64,000 nucleotides of DNA from Spirometra erinaceieuropaei (Eukaryota > Platyhelminthes > Cestoda > Diphyllobothriidea > Diphyllobothriidae). The stretch spans positions 2,018,367 through 2,082,366 of the forward strand of contig CACRXP010000031.1 of the NCBI GenBank assembly GCA_902702965.1, read 5' to 3'. Shown one piece after another: positions 21,480-33,540 of this stretch (position 1 is the stretch's first letter; each line of letters begins with the position of its first letter). The position numbers and the translations under genes were made by a program. Under the pieces are notes generated by a model. That model was not told the DNA's origin. It was given only the letters and a program-made list of their open reading frames with translations, and searched no databases.

Positions 21480-21905
21480 GCAAGTGCTGAGTATGCGCTG
21501 GCAGTTCCCTGACACCTGGTTCCCTGCCGGTAGATGCGCTTGCTCTCCGGCTGGGTATACAGGTCGTGGGCATGGCTGCCCAGCCATCCTCGTTCTTCTT
21601 ACCCCTGTTGGGTTGCTGTTGTTGGTTAAAGTCCTGGTTAAGTGTTTGTTGTGAACCGGAGGCCGTGGTGGTGCGCCTAGGCGCGGGTCCGGCCGCACCA
21701 ACCATCTGCGCCCTCCCCGCCTCCCGCTCTCTTGACTCTGTCTCCAAATCGGATCCAGGTGGGGAGGCGGAGAGAGGGCAGTAAATGCTGCGAACGTCTA
21801 CTCTCACTATACACCAATTGGCGTATAAGTCACCGTGCCTGCTTTACCTTGCTGTGGTGCACACGGTGGACATCGTCGGATGCAACGGTCGAACTATCAT
21901 CAATA
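21480..21905. repeat. Dispersed repeat R, copy 2
   Basis: A direct repeat of 19985-20430 at about 1.47 kb distance, with many substitutions. The shared order is a GCGCTGGCAGTTC block, the TTGTTGGTTAAAGTCCTGGT block, a GTAGATGC-type block and CACACGGTGGACATCGTCGG. Confidence 0.75.
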
Positions 21906-23706
21906 CTGCTTTGTTGTTTACTGCCCTACCGGTGTTTAAGAGCCCTCATTTAACTTTTGTTGAAATGTGGGAATCAATTTCAAAGCGAGTAACCGCTAAA
22001 CTCACTGTACTTGAAGGTCTCAAGCTCTCCCGAAAATATTTGCTTGCAAGAAGGACGGCGATATTTTGTCCTCTGCAGCATGTCATTTTTGGCAAAGACC
22101 GTGTTGGACTGGTTCGTGGGTATTAATTTAAATTCTTGCTACTTTTCAGACAGAACACATGCGGCAAGTTAAAAGACAGAGTCTCCCCCACCTAGTGGAG
22201 TGTATTTCATGCCGACCGCGGAAAAAGCGCTAAATACGATTCCTGTTTTCCTATTCGTTTTTTTTCTAATTTTAGCACCTTTGCAAACAAAGTAAAGGGG
22301 AACTGCCTTTGAAGTAGTCCCGTCTGCTAAATACCGTGTGCGTTCCAATTGCAGTGTGATTGCTTGCTTTAACTTTATGAACGTACAAGGGTGTTAAAAT
22401 CTTATTAGGAAAATCAACAAAAGGCAGTATTACGTAGTCGGTTCTGAGCACTCGAGTTCTGAAATAAAACTCATCAGGGTTAAAAGAAGGAGGTATGTGA
22501 TTCTTTAAATTCCGTGACCGGCGTATGTCACACAACAGACGAGATAGTCAGTGCTATTTTCCATCTAGGAAGTCAATCAAGCTTTATGACTAAAAGATCT
22601 TCGTCTCCCTAAAAGGGCAAAACGAGGAAAGACAGTATAATTGGGACTGGCGAATCCAGGTTGCTTTGGGCGAATTTTCTCACTTTCGCAAATGAGTAGT
22701 TTAAGCGACTCGGGGTGAATGTGTGCCGTGGGGTTGTGGGATAATGCTACCGTTAACCGCTCAAAAGAATGCAAGATTGTGATTCAGTTTACGGCTATAA
22801 TATAATTTTTAGACCACAGTCAGCCTCTCCGCCCGCGGTTAGCAAAGCATTTTCATCCCTGCCAACAGTCCAGATGTCAGTCCTATAGAAAAGCTTTCTG
22901 TAGTAATCAAACGAAGTTAGTGTAACACAAGAAGACGTTTTTCATTAATGAGAAGGCGAAATATTTGCATAATAATTGTGTAGAACTGTCCAATACAGGT
23001 AAATTGGCAAATTCTTTGTCCTCTCGGCTTACAGCCTATTGCACACAACGTTGGCAATCCACAAAGTACTAGTACTTTGTATTTTTCGTTGTTTTTTTCG
23101 TATTCCTGCAGGCTTATTATACTCCTCTTTCTTACCGCCCGGTATATGCAGACATCAGAAGACGATACGTCATAAAGTCGGTTTATAAAATGATGGTTTT
23201 CCATGAAATAAGTCATTTCTCCACCGTCACTGGAGATTACCTGCTTGACCCTGAAAATAGTTATTGTGGTTGTTTTCGATAACACTCTGGAAAGTTCAAC
23301 AGTTATCACGTCTAAGATCCTTGAGGACTTTTATGAACACAAATTCGAATGAATTGACATGGATACTTATGGATGCATATCAACGCGCTCTTATGTATTA
23401 CCGGACGGAATATTTTGGTTTCGATGTTAGGGTGCAGTTCTTAAAAGGATACCTTTCAAAGGCAGGTCCGGTTTTCAAAAGCTACGCGTTTATGCCCACT
23501 TAAGCTAATGTTAGATTATCTTAGACATGAGGAGACGCCACTCATTTTCCCTTGAAGAACGGCCGTTTATTTAATGCAGGGTAATTTTCTTGGATGGGGG
23601 GGGGATGTTGAAAGAACTTTAAATGCAAATCTTCTGACTTTTCTTGTGCTACGTCACTAACTGTATATATTGTATAACTGTAACAGCGCACGCGCAAAGT
23701 AAGGTA
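21906..23706. other. Unassigned interval
   Basis: Nothing recognisable was found. The longest ORF is 130 codons on the minus strand (22917-23309), without motifs I know. A short G-run lies near 23597. Confidence 0.3.
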
Positions 23707-24579
23707 CGGTAGAGGGCTAACTCATGAAATGTCTGCCGAAATTTGAAATGCGTTTTCGTCTCAAAAAGATTAATTAAGGTTGTAAAAGTAGTCAGCCTGC
23801 AGCATGATCCTATAATAATTCCATTACCTCAGGATGCCGACTTTCAAATTAACGTCTTTCCGGTCGCATGAAAAAACCATACTCTTCAAAAATGAATACT
23901 TAAGACGCATTCATTTTTCTCATTGATTTTCGATGCCCTTAAAAATTTAATTATATTTCATGCAAAAAGTGCATTAGAAAAATTCATTCTCTTGCCCATT
24001 TTGTAGGAATTGACGTCCTCTTTCAAGTTTATACTCGAAGATAGTGTATAATTCGGTTTAAGAAAGTTTCTAATTGTGTGATTTTTTAATACCGTTAGAT
24101 GGCGGTTCACAAAACCTCATGTGTCTGCATTTACCAATGTGGCTTGTAAAGTTAACAATATGACTCAAATTCACTGCCAGATTTATGAACCCAATATAGT
24201 CTCCTCTTAATACCGTACAGAAATATATGGTTTTTAGCACGTGGAAAATATACGGTTTGTAGTTTGGAAACCCTGAATTATAATGCGACGGCAGGTGGGG
24301 TTCGGAATTATTCGGGAATTCGAAAAGCTTTTGAAAACCAAATGATACCCCTCCTACCCGTATAAGACTGGAAGACGACGTAAATGTCTATGGAATGAGC
24401 AAGAGAATAAATATATTTATGCTTGTTTTTCATGAAATATAATTGCATTTTAAAGGTCATCGAAAATCGATTAGAAAATGCATGCTTTTTAAGTAGTCAT
24501 TTTTTGGAGAGTATGGTTTTCGAAACGAAAACACATTTCGGAATTTCGGTTAACATTACATGAATTAGCCTAGGTACTG
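23707..24579 (-). mobile_element. Long-TIR element, copy 1 (873 bp), Tc1/mariner-like borders
   Basis: The left end (CGGTAGAGGGCTAACTCATG) and the right end are inverted repeats of each other. The match continues inward for several hundred bases, with a central unmatched segment. TA precedes the left end (23705-23706) and follows the right end (24580-24581). CAGT-type ends with TA target duplications are typical of Tc1/mariner elements. No transposase is present. The central segment is inverted relative to copies 3-5. Confidence 0.8.
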
Positions 24580-24581
24580 TA

Positions 24582-25689
24582 TGTTGGATGAAAAAATATA
24601 AAGTTTCTGTTGCGCTATCCCTAAAAAGCAGATGTTTTTTGCTGTTTGTGTAATTAAGGGCAGTAAGAAAGACCTTATGCTGTAAGATGGGGGTTCACAG
24701 TCATTGCATAAGGGATCCCTGTAATCGTTTCACTGTTGATGCATAATTTATTGTGGACACTTAATGCCTGGTGGATTCGGACTTACGCATCCTAGATTGG
24801 ATTCAGGGGACTTCCCTATTGGACGTTGCCTGTGGCATTCAAACTTACTTGCTTTTGACAAGTGTCGTATGTAATATCTACACGTCCGGACTGCGCTTCC
24901 CGTCTTTTGAGCCGCCGAATTTCTTGTATTGCCGTCTCAACACTTATGCACACTCTGAACCTACTTCATATCTTGTTGAGAATATACAACAATCATGTTT
25001 GAGATAGCTCGTGAAACTTAGAAGAAGAGGACACCATTAATGGACGCTGACCCTTAGGTTCGTTAAATAAAAAAATTATCAAGAAATTTTTGATAAATTA
25101 TGTTTAATGTTTGTCATCCACTCCGGTTTTTTGCTACATACCATGAAGACACTTTTTGCTGCTCATTGCAAACGATCAGCTGAATGTGTGAACTTGGTTA
25201 GAGTAAACAAATATCGCTCAGTCACTATTTCATTCAATTTTATTAAACTGCAGGAAGGCCAACAATTGCAGTTACGTTTTCTTTAAGACCCACACATGTC
25301 TTTAGTGTTTAATGACAATTCACACTGTTCCCCGAAAAGGGGCTTGCTAGTTCCTAGGCCCTGCTGGCACTACTGGGTCAACTCATTCAGTGAGCTTCCT
25401 TCGGGGGTTTCCGTACGCATTTGCCGGTCGAAGCGATGGTCAGATCAGGCTGACACTTGTCGTCTTGGTGGTTGCAATCTGTCAGAGGTTCGGGCAATAG
25501 CCGTGGGCGACGACATGAAGAGTACTACACAGCGGATTGATTCTTTTCAGGCCACTCCGCTAGTTAGATGTATGCTCTGTAAAATTAAACCAATATTACT
25601 CAGCTAATGCGGCAGATTGCACGGTTATTTAAATTTTCTTCAATTTTCAAAAACCTGCCTTAACATAGAAGACGCCCGCTTCGCGCTGC
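24582..25689. other. Unassigned interval
   Basis: A 103-codon plus-strand ORF at 25296-25607 has no features I recognise. Nothing else is apparent. Confidence 0.3.
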
Positions 25690-25691
25690 TA

Positions 25692-26682
25692 CAGTGACTA
25701 ACCGATCTCATGAAATGTTGGCCCAAATTCTAAAATGTGTTTTCGATTAAGGAAAATTATTTAAGTGGGTTTGTAAAATTGATTATTGTGCAGTATAATC
25801 CTATAGTATTTCTGACTCGTCAGCATGTCGGCTTTTGTATGCACTTCTTCTCCACCTTGTCCAAACGCCACACTCGCTGAAAAATGGCTACTTAAGTAGC
25901 ATAAATTTTTCACAGATTTTTAATGGCCTTATAAATTCAAACATATCTTGTAGAAAACATGCACAAAAACGTTCTTTCATTTACTCGCCTTGTAGAACAT
26001 CATATTTTCTTTATATTTTATACTAAAAGAAAGTGCGCTTTTTGAGTTTAAAAAGTTTCAAATTATGAAATCTTTTAAGACCGTGCAACATTCATTCATA
26101 CAGCATCGTACCTGTCTGTTCACCAATGCTCCTCGTGAAATTTACAACATAATCCGCATCCATTGCTAATTTTATGAACTCTATATGGTGTTTTCCTAAA
26201 TGAATAGAGGAATGTGTGATTTTCATTATGCGGAAATCATGCAGTTTGTGGACCGAAATTGCTAAACGCTGGTGCAACGTTTAATCAGACTTAAAATTAT
26301 TCGGGAATTTGAGCACGATTTCGAAACCCAAATATACACTTCCTACGGGTATACAATGTGAAGACAGTGTGATTTGCTACCGAATGGGTAAAACAGAATA
26401 TACTTTTGCGCATATTTCCTACAAAATATATTCGAATTCATAAGGCCATCGAAAATCAGTGCGAACATGCATACTAGTTAGGTAGTCATTTTTTTACCGA
26501 ACGCAGTTTTTACAGAAGGTCGAAAAGAAGAGCATCCAAAAGCTTACGTACGGACGAGTCCAAAATACTATAGGATTACGCTGCACGATAATTAATATTA
26601 TAACCCCATTTAAGTTATCTTCCTTCATTGAAAACGCATTTCAGAATTCTGGCCAACATTTCATGGGATTGAGCTCTCACTG
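25692..26682 (-). mobile_element. Long-TIR element, copy 2 (991 bp), diverged
   Basis: The left end CAGTGACTAAC and the right end CTCTCACTG are flanked by TA at 25690-25691 and 26683-26684. Internal blocks match the family in order: CTACTTAAGTAGCAT, ACATGCACAAAAAC, CTATATGG, GCCATCGAAAATCAGTG and TGAAAACGCATTTC. It is the most diverged full-length copy. No coding sequence is present. Confidence 0.75.
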
Positions 26683-26684
26683 TA

Positions 26685-28917
26685 GTAGCTTCGTGGCGCC
26701 AAAGAAACGACCATTCTTACAGTGAGACGTGATTAGCTGTATTAATTTTTATTTGATATCCATAGAGCACTTTTTGCGTACAAATGTAGAATTGTGAAAA
26801 CAAACACATTAAAGTCTACCTAGTGAAGGTTAGATAGCAATACTACAGAGCAAGGAGGGATTCAGTAACATGGAAGAATTACGAAAAATGACAGCGACTA
26901 CAAAATATCAGTACTTGATCAGTTGTCATGTTGCATACAACTCATTTATTGCCACAAATGCAAGAAGCCTGTCAATAAAGGAGTGATCTATGCAACTATC
27001 AAATGCAAGATTCAGTTTCACCCCACTAATAGGCGGGAAGATTGTTTCGGGAGGATTGAGGCGGGAGCTGTTGGAATGAAATTGGTTGGAAAGATTCAGA
27101 CGGACTAGCTGACACTTTTCCAACAAACTTACTGTAGAACCGAAATCGTTAGTAGAAATATATATAGTCTGAGTGACAAATACCTTGTTGTTGACAGTGT
27201 TCGGTGTTGGCCACTGGAGCGGTCGCTCGTTGAACGTAATCAGCCAAAACATCGGACGCCGACAGTTCCTGAAAGCTGTGATGGGCGCATTGTGCTCCCG
27301 TCGGAAGTTGCTCTCGCATTTGGTCAGATGACCCATCTTCGTCCAAAAAAGAGATCTCATCACGTAAACAACTGCTCTTCCACGGCAATTATTGGCGACA
27401 TAAACACTCTTCAGCAAATGAATACATTCTCCAGTTAGTGACATAATTAAAATGGCAATGAAATGGTTTTATGCAAATGAAGACCGTATTCCTTCATCCT
27501 ATTCCTAATTGTGCGTAGACTGAAGAATAGTCTTCATGAGTAGACCTAACGACATAGAATGAAATTCCTCTGATATACATACTGGTTTTTCTGATCTCTT
27601 GTGGACAGTTCTGGCTTGTCATAAGGGCTTCCAGATACCGTTTTGTTGTCAGAACATCACTCATGACGATTCTCGAACACACTGACCAATTCCACGATTA
27701 ACGCATCAGTATTTTTTGAAGTGCATTTTTTACTCTTATTCTGCTTTCACTCAAAGACTGAGGTTTTTTGAAAAACCACTTGTTAGTAAATGTGTCTACG
27801 GAAGACATTTCTGGCGGAGATTGACCAAGAGATCACGCTAGTCAGGAAATTGACCCAATTTTGCATACCCATGAGTTTCAGATTACGGTGGTTTTGCGTC
27901 CAGCGATTAAAGGTGATGTTTTTAAACAGCTCTCTTAAACTTCGGCGACTTCAGGCGCTGCCCGTTTACTGATTCCAGACCATTCAGGTCACGGGTTTTC
28001 GGAAACCGGTCCAGTCTACCTGATTTTTTATCCATCCACTTAGTGTTCCTTTTTATAAGGAACAGGTAAGTGTCATCGTATGGCTGTTGTTGACTTGACC
28101 ACATATGCCATTTAGGACATCCGAAATTAAAGGACTTAATTAAAGGAGGGAAAGAAATGAGAAAAAAGTAGATTTGCTTGTGTGAAATTATAATGTAAAA
28201 AACATAAAAAATCCAAAATTCACACAGTTGTTATCAAAAGATCTCGTTATATATACAATGCGAATCAAAAAGCCTTAAAAGTACCACAAATATTTACAAA
28301 TTCTGGAAACATAAGATGACCATGTGCGTTCACTTGAATGAAAATGTTCATAAAAATTGAATCACCATGGTCACAGTGCGAGGTTAAAGCGATTTCTCAG
28401 GCACGAGTCTCCCTGATTTCGCATATATTGAGACACAGTTACGTGGATATGGGTCAAAAATGGATTCCCAGCATTCCTCATGTGGTTTGTGATGAAAGAT
28501 TTTTGCGCATTTAAATGACAACTTTGTAAGCTGCCCGAAAACTAGTGTTTCAACTTGTAACGCGTTCTTTATGATACGACATTTCTGGAATAGTTGAACT
28601 GGATTTTCTCAACTTCACGAAAACCGCACAATATTCACGAGCTGCTGGCCGGTAGCCAGAAATGTGTAAATGCACACTGGAGTTGGATTCACAGTGTTCC
28701 AGCATATGGGCCGAAGTAAATGTTCGGGCGTCTCTTGATGCAGCTGTGAAGCGCTGGCCTGGTCAAGGGATACCACAACCTTCCCATATGCTTTTCGATA
28801 TGTGATTGCGGCCATCCTTCTATGGTTGGACTTTGCATTTGAGTAAAGCTTTAATTATAGGACTTTTTGCGGTCGGATCTTATTTCGTAGCCGTGCCTGC
28901 AGTAGACAAGACCCAGT
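26685..28917. other. Mostly unassigned interval
   Basis: Apart from the ORF noted at 26926-27444, I see no gene, RNA or repeat. The sequence is AT-rich. Confidence 0.3.
26926..27444 (-). CDS. Unassigned ORF, possible exon(s)
   Basis: A 172-codon open frame runs on the minus strand. A second frame at 27388-27149 reads more like protein (SFLDEDGSSDQMREQL, acidic and Gln/Ser-rich). It runs up to a GTATTTG donor-like site, with a TTCTACAG acceptor about 50 nt further on. The two could be one spliced gene, but I recognise no family and the frames compete. It may be chance in AT-rich DNA. Confidence 0.2.
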   Translation of the reverse strand: MSLTGECIHLLKSVYVANNCRGRAVVYVMRSLFWTKMGHLTKCESNFRREHNAPITAFRNCRRPMFWLITFNERPLQWPTPNTVNNKVFVTQTIYISTNDFGSTVSLLEKCQLVRLNLSNQFHSNSSRLNPPETIFPPISGVKLNLAFDSCIDHSFIDRLLAFVAINELYAT

Positions 28918-29051
28918 CTAGCCCCTAACCCTAACCCCTAACTTCTAACCCCCAAACCCAAACGCTAACCTCAACCACTAACCCCTACCCCCTAACCCCA
29001 ACCCCCATTCTTAACCCCTAATCCTTAACCCAGACTCCTAACCCTGATCCC
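28918..29051. repeat. Degenerate telomere-like (CCCTAA)n tract, left part
   Basis: Irregular CCCTAA/CCCCTAA units with many substitutions fill this stretch. TTAGGG is the usual animal telomere unit, so this is an interstitial or decayed telomeric tract. It resumes at 29552. Confidence 0.8.
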
Positions 29052-29551
29052 TGTAGTTGACAGCCATAGTGGAAACGTTGCGCCTCTCGCTAGCGCCTGC
29101 ACCTACGCCCTAGCGACAGCCTGCTACGGCACACACGTCCACCCGGCTTCTATTTGTCTCGTTGCAATTCACTGTCTGCACCACGCATCTGGTCGATTCT
29201 CTGCCTGCATCATGCGAGGCTTGTCACTACCTTCGCGTGGGCTCGGAGCCAATCAACGCACCACCTCTCGCTGATTGGTACATTGGCGAGAACAGCCAGA
29301 TCACTAGCGTAGACAATCTGCCACGACACTTTTGCAGCGGCGACCTTCGGCGACACACGGCTCGTTGCTCTCGCGGGCGTCGCCTCCGCGGCACCCGACG
29401 CATCCTCGTCCGGTTGCCACCTTCCCTTCACTATTCTGTACAGAACAAATAAATCATCTTCTACCCAACCGGCGTCCCGCTTCTTCCAACATGGGATATG
29501 GCCTGAAGTTGTGGCGTACTGAGCATACACCATCACCGCCTAGCCGCTACA
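29052..29551 (+). mobile_element. Candidate solo LTR inserted in the telomere-like tract
   Basis: The 500-bp segment starts TGTAG and ends CTACA, an inverted pair of the TG...CA type expected of LTRs. AATAAA lies at 29448-29453, about 100 bp before the end. Its GC content is much higher than the surroundings, and telomere-like repeats lie on both sides, so it interrupts a single tract. No clean target duplication is visible because both flanks are C-rich. It has no retroviral-type genes. Open frames inside it are not recognisable proteins. Confidence 0.5.
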
Positions 29552-29622
29552 CCCCTAACTTCAATCCCTAGCACTTAACGCCCAAGCCCGACGCCAACCC
29601 CAACCCTAATCCCTAACCCTAA
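29552..29622. repeat. Degenerate telomere-like tract, right part
   Basis: CCCCTAACTTC, CCCTAGCACTTAAC, AACCCTAATCCC and TAACCCTAAAA continue the pattern of 28918-29051. Confidence 0.75.
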
Positions 29623-31992
29623 AAGGTACGGCCAGGAGATAAGATCTTGCCCCTTGTACATCCACACTGACATAGCCGTTGTTTCAGTCGAGTTTTGTAA
29701 CTTTTAGTGCGATGGGCATATATATAATATGCACTAACTGTGAGGGCAAATGCGCGTATGACTATGTTGGTGCACTGGATAACGCAGCTGCAGCAATTCC
29801 TATACATTACCATATAATCCACGCTAGGTCTTTTTATTTCCTCAGTACTTAACATAAGAAAATTGAAGTTAAATCAACCGGAATGTGTTTACCAGGTTCT
29901 CCCCAAGTATTCTCATAACTATTTTGGCTGAATAAATTCACCCAGAATTTAACCACCGCACAATATTCACACGGCGCAAAGGACATCCAACAGTGTATAA
30001 GCATGCATGAAGACGTGTCTGCCAAATAAACTGGCCAGCCAGACGTACATTTTATCGATTCTCTAACGGTGGATAGCGCAGCTGCTTGCGTTTTGGCTTA
30101 AAAAGAATTCTCTAATGGTTCGATGCGTTTTTCTCCAGCATACTAACTAAATAAATTTGTAGTGCGTGGCTTTTTAATTCCCCCCCATTGGGACCATTTT
30201 AGATTCCAGAAAAGTCTTCGAAACATGCCTGCTCAACTTTGCATCAGAATATGTTTTGTGTATTTGGACAGAGCTCCGTTAGTTTTGTCGGTAAAGCCGA
30301 GCAATATTTACAAGTTTATAGTGCGTAGTTAGCGAAAGATAAGTTAATTGAAAAAGGTAAAGACGGCAAGCGAAAGTATTTGAGTAATAACAATTTGACA
30401 TGGAAAAAGAGAAAAAAAGATGAAAATCATTTGCTCCTGCGGGACAGGGATATTGGTCGATTTACGTGATGCTAAGTTGGCTTGAATCGGACATTCTTTT
30501 AGATGAAGTAAACCCGGTTAGCACAGCATGAACTTTCTGTTCGGTAAAAGGCAGGATGGGAAAATTTGCAGGGGTGTATTCCGCCAGAAAAGAAACTTCG
30601 GCTGCTGTCTAGCCAATAGAGCAGATGGCCAGAGAAGGAAGATATTTTCGTGCAAAACGGCGCCGTTGATGGCTTTCCCGTTATTGTCAGTCCACATTAT
30701 TTGATCGTAAATGCCATTCAGTGTTCGCTAAGGAATGTTTGATTGCAGATATGACAGAAGATCAACCGTGTTGTAGTTTTGCTCACGGTAAAAATCCACA
30801 TCTTATGAAGCAGCAGCAGATACGCATGGTGATGACATTCCCAGTTGATTGAGAACTTTGTTCGCGATTTCTACGTACATATCCTCAATCATTACTAAAG
30901 TCGCATTATAGATTTCTGCTCTGAAATCCACGTTTGAATTTTCCTTGGATAGTCAACGGAAGATATCTTTAGTCATGGGCGATTTATATTTCTCCTGTTA
31001 GTCTGTTGAAGATGAAGGAGAGCAGACGGTCAGTATGATTGCAAACAGTGCGCGAATTTGATGGGGATGGGATGCTTTGCACGCGTCATTAATACCTACA
31101 TCCCAGTGTCAGTCGTTATCCAGTAAATTGATAGCCAGACATACACTAAGGAAAGTGGCTTTTTTAATTTTTCCGGTGGCGCAGCACATTCCTTTAGTTT
31201 CTCCGTTTAATTCCACAGCCTTGCAATAAGGATACACTTCAGTCATAGTGCCAATGTGAACATGCCGGCACAAGCAATAATCATCCGATGGGTTGCACTA
31301 GAATGCAAGGTGATTGTAGTCGCGTGAATGCTGAGCAGAGTCGTGCCTGACACTGATCTGCTGTTTCTCGCTGGCGTCTTTCGGCCACTCTCAACTTTTC
31401 ATGTTCATTCTGTTGAGAACGAAGCAGATATGAAACTGCAGAACGAGGTCTCCGTGACCGGGCATCCTCAAGCCGGGCCGCACGACACGGGGTGACAGCC
31501 GCATTATGTGGGTTGTGCAGGGCGGGGAAGGAGTTGGCTTTAACTGCATCCGCCCACGCCCTGGAATCTCAGCGGAAGCGGTGACAGCCCAGTTCTGTGT
31601 GTTGTGAGGCAAGTTCAGCTGGAGCCCAAGAGTTGCATGCTTTTTCTTACCTGTGTGTGGTTTGTCCTAGCGGCCCATATTGCATCGGAACAGAGGGGGG
31701 GGGGCATGTTCAAGTATCTGCTGGGTGGGTGGTGGAGTGAGCGCGGCCGTCTGCTGGAGCACATGCATTTGGGCGCACGTTTGTCCGAGTGCCTGCCGGT
31801 CAAGTGGCTACAGACTGAGATGCGTCAGTAGTTGGCGTTGTTATGCCAGAAAAAAAATCATGTTTTTTATCCGTCACAGGCGTGCCATCTGCATGATTAT
31901 GAAAGTAGACATAAAATAAACCCGGCCCTATGCGCGGGCAAGGTTGTATCCAAATTTCAGTGCAATCAGTGCAGTAATTTCGGAGCTTACCT
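29623..31992. other. Unassigned interval
   Basis: No recognisable gene. A GC-richer patch at 31430-31620 contains a short direct repeat with GGTGACAGCC. ORFs up to 79 codons there have no family features. Confidence 0.3.
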
Positions 31993-32402
31993 ATAACACA
32001 CAGAAAAACACTTCCATTTCTATTTATATAGATATAAGAACATCTTCCATGAACAGGCGGCCATCGAGTTCTGCAACTGCGAGCATATACCTAGCACTTA
32101 GCACCGTTGCCTCGAGGGTATGGAAAAGATGCTCTTTGAGACCCCTCCAACATGCACTTACGCCTAGGTCATGCAAACCCAGCATTCGACAGGGCTGGCT
32201 AACGACACTTAATAAGTCAGAAACCACCATTCCAGCCTTCCTTGACTTTGTCGGCATTCTCTTTCCGTATATTATATATATGTTTGCATTTGCCTATGTC
32301 TAGGGTATATGCGCGCAGTTACAGAACTCGCTGGCCGCCTGTTCCTGGGAGATGTTCTTATATCTATATAAATAGAAATAGAAGTGTTTTTCTGTGTGTT
32401 AT
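31993..32402. repeat. Foldback element with about 110-bp inverted arms
   Basis: 31993-32100 begins with ACACACAGAAAAACACTTC. Its reverse complement is at 32298-32402, ending GAAGTGTTTTTCTGTGTGTT. Both arms contain the segment giving IDIRTS in translation. The spacer is about 200 bp. It ends directly at the PLE doublet that begins at 32403. Confidence 0.8.
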
Positions 32403-32731
32403 ATATATTATATATGTTCGAAGAAGAATGAGTCCTTTGGGAAAATGAACAAACTTTATTTCGTAAATTTTCGAGTCTGGTTCCCCAGCTCGTCTTCAGA
32501 CGTGTAGTAAGTGTGAAGAAACAGTCAAAATTTAAACAATGCCCAAAAAATCGATATTGCTCTGTCATGGCTGAGGATGGGTTAATGCTGTGGGCTGATG
32601 TCACGTCTTGATTGGCTATTGCCTTTTTCATTTTTCTTTGAGATTTGTGTACATGGTATCAAGGTCGATGCGTCGATTGATGCATGAATCATCAGAGTGA
32701 ATGGCCTCTAGGAATTCTCGGCCTTCCTTAT
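32403..32731 (-). pseudogene. Penelope-like element, family D, left copy D1 (endonuclease end and 3' end)
   Basis: Reading leftward, EGREFLEAIHSDD and NRRIDLDTMYTNL come first and end at a TGA. This is the C-terminal helix and tail of a PLE GIY-YIG domain (compare GRELIEAW in family C). A 3' UTR of about 220 bp follows, then the CUGAAGA hairpin at 32500-32462, GAAATAAAG, and CATTCTTCTTCG at the end. It is 5' truncated. Its mirror copy D2 starts within 5 bp of its truncated end. Confidence 0.8.
32462..32500 (-). other. PLE 3' hairpin motif (family D, copy D1)
   Basis: The minus strand reads CTGAAGA, C, then GAGCTGG, loop GGAA, CCAGACTC and GAAAA. The arms pair with one C/A mismatch. AATAAA lies a few bases downstream. 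Confidence 0.8.
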
Positions 32732-32734
32732 ATA

Positions 32735-33018
32735 TGCATCAATCGACGCATCGACCTTGCTACCATGTACACAAATCTCAAAGAAAAATGAAAAAGGCAA
32801 TAGCCAATCAAGACGTGACATCAGCCCACAGCATTAACCCATCCTCAGCCATGACAGAGCAATATCGATTTTTTCGGCATTGTTTAAATTTTGACTGTTT
32901 CTTCACACTTACTACACGTCTGAAGACGAGCTGGGGAACCAGACTCGAAAATTTCCGAAATAAAGTTTGTTCATTTTCCCAAAGGACTCATTCTTCTTCG
33001 AACATATATATATATGTT
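32735..33018 (+). pseudogene. Penelope-like element, family D, right copy D2 (3' end)
   Basis: Nearly identical in reverse complement to 32684-32403. It is about 50 bp shorter at the 5' side, starting at TGCATCAATCGACGC, so it keeps only the last codons of the endonuclease. It carries the same hairpin (32920-32953), AATAAA and CATTCTTCTTCG end, and then (AT)n. Confidence 0.85.
32920..32966 (+). other. PLE 3' hairpin motif (family D, copy D2)
   Basis: CTGAAGA-C-[GAGCTGG GGAA CCAGACTC]-GAAA, followed by GAAATAAAG. It is identical to the D1 motif on the other strand. Confidence 0.8.
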
Positions 33019-33164
33019 TTAACGTACGTGTCAAGTAAGCGTGTGACCCTCACTGTTGCGGGTAGGATCTCACTGGATCCCATTCTGTCCGTCCGCCAGC
33101 TTGCCACTGGCGACATAGAACGCTGTATCATTGGACACATGCCACATATAATACATAAGCGGCT

Positions 33165-33262
33165 TACCTAGGCGTACCACTACACCATCTGGTCCACAGC
33201 AAAATTTTGACCAGGATTTTAACCAATAAAAACAATGTGAGGGGCCGGCAAGGATCCCGGTG
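33165..33262 (-). repeat. Dispersed repeat R, fragment 3
   Basis: The minus strand contains TTATTGGTTAAAATCCTGGTC and GTGGTACGCCTAGG, matching the middle of R at 20140 and 21625. Only about 100 bp are recognisable. Confidence 0.55.
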
Positions 33263-33540
33263 ACGCGACTTGGGCCGGCAACTCGGCATGACACCGAACC
33301 ACGAATGTTGGCATTTGTTTTGGTGCGATTTCCCAATAACGCCTATCAGCATCTAATCCAGCTTCAGTGTTGACTCAACGTATCTACCGCGTGACGCGTT
33401 TTATGGGCACAGGGGTCACGATTCGCGGACGCTACATTTAGTTGTAAGGCGGAACGGAACGAAAGTGCCCAGTAACCTAATTGGTAAACAACAGCACCTC
33501 GATATTTTATATTTCTAACAGACAGGACAATGGCCCCCGG

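Noticed and set aside
29052..29551. GC-rich ORFs as a host gene
   Set aside because: Frames on both strands compete, no family is recognisable, and the segment has LTR-like ends and a polyadenylation signal.
32920..32966. Calling the PLE 3' hairpins confirmed hammerhead ribozymes
   Set aside because: The CUGANGA and GAAA parts fit, but an extra base precedes stem II and I found no clear stems I and III or cleavage site.
32995..33012. (AT)n runs as terminators or promoters
   Set aside because: Simple AT runs are common here and have no associated transcript feature.
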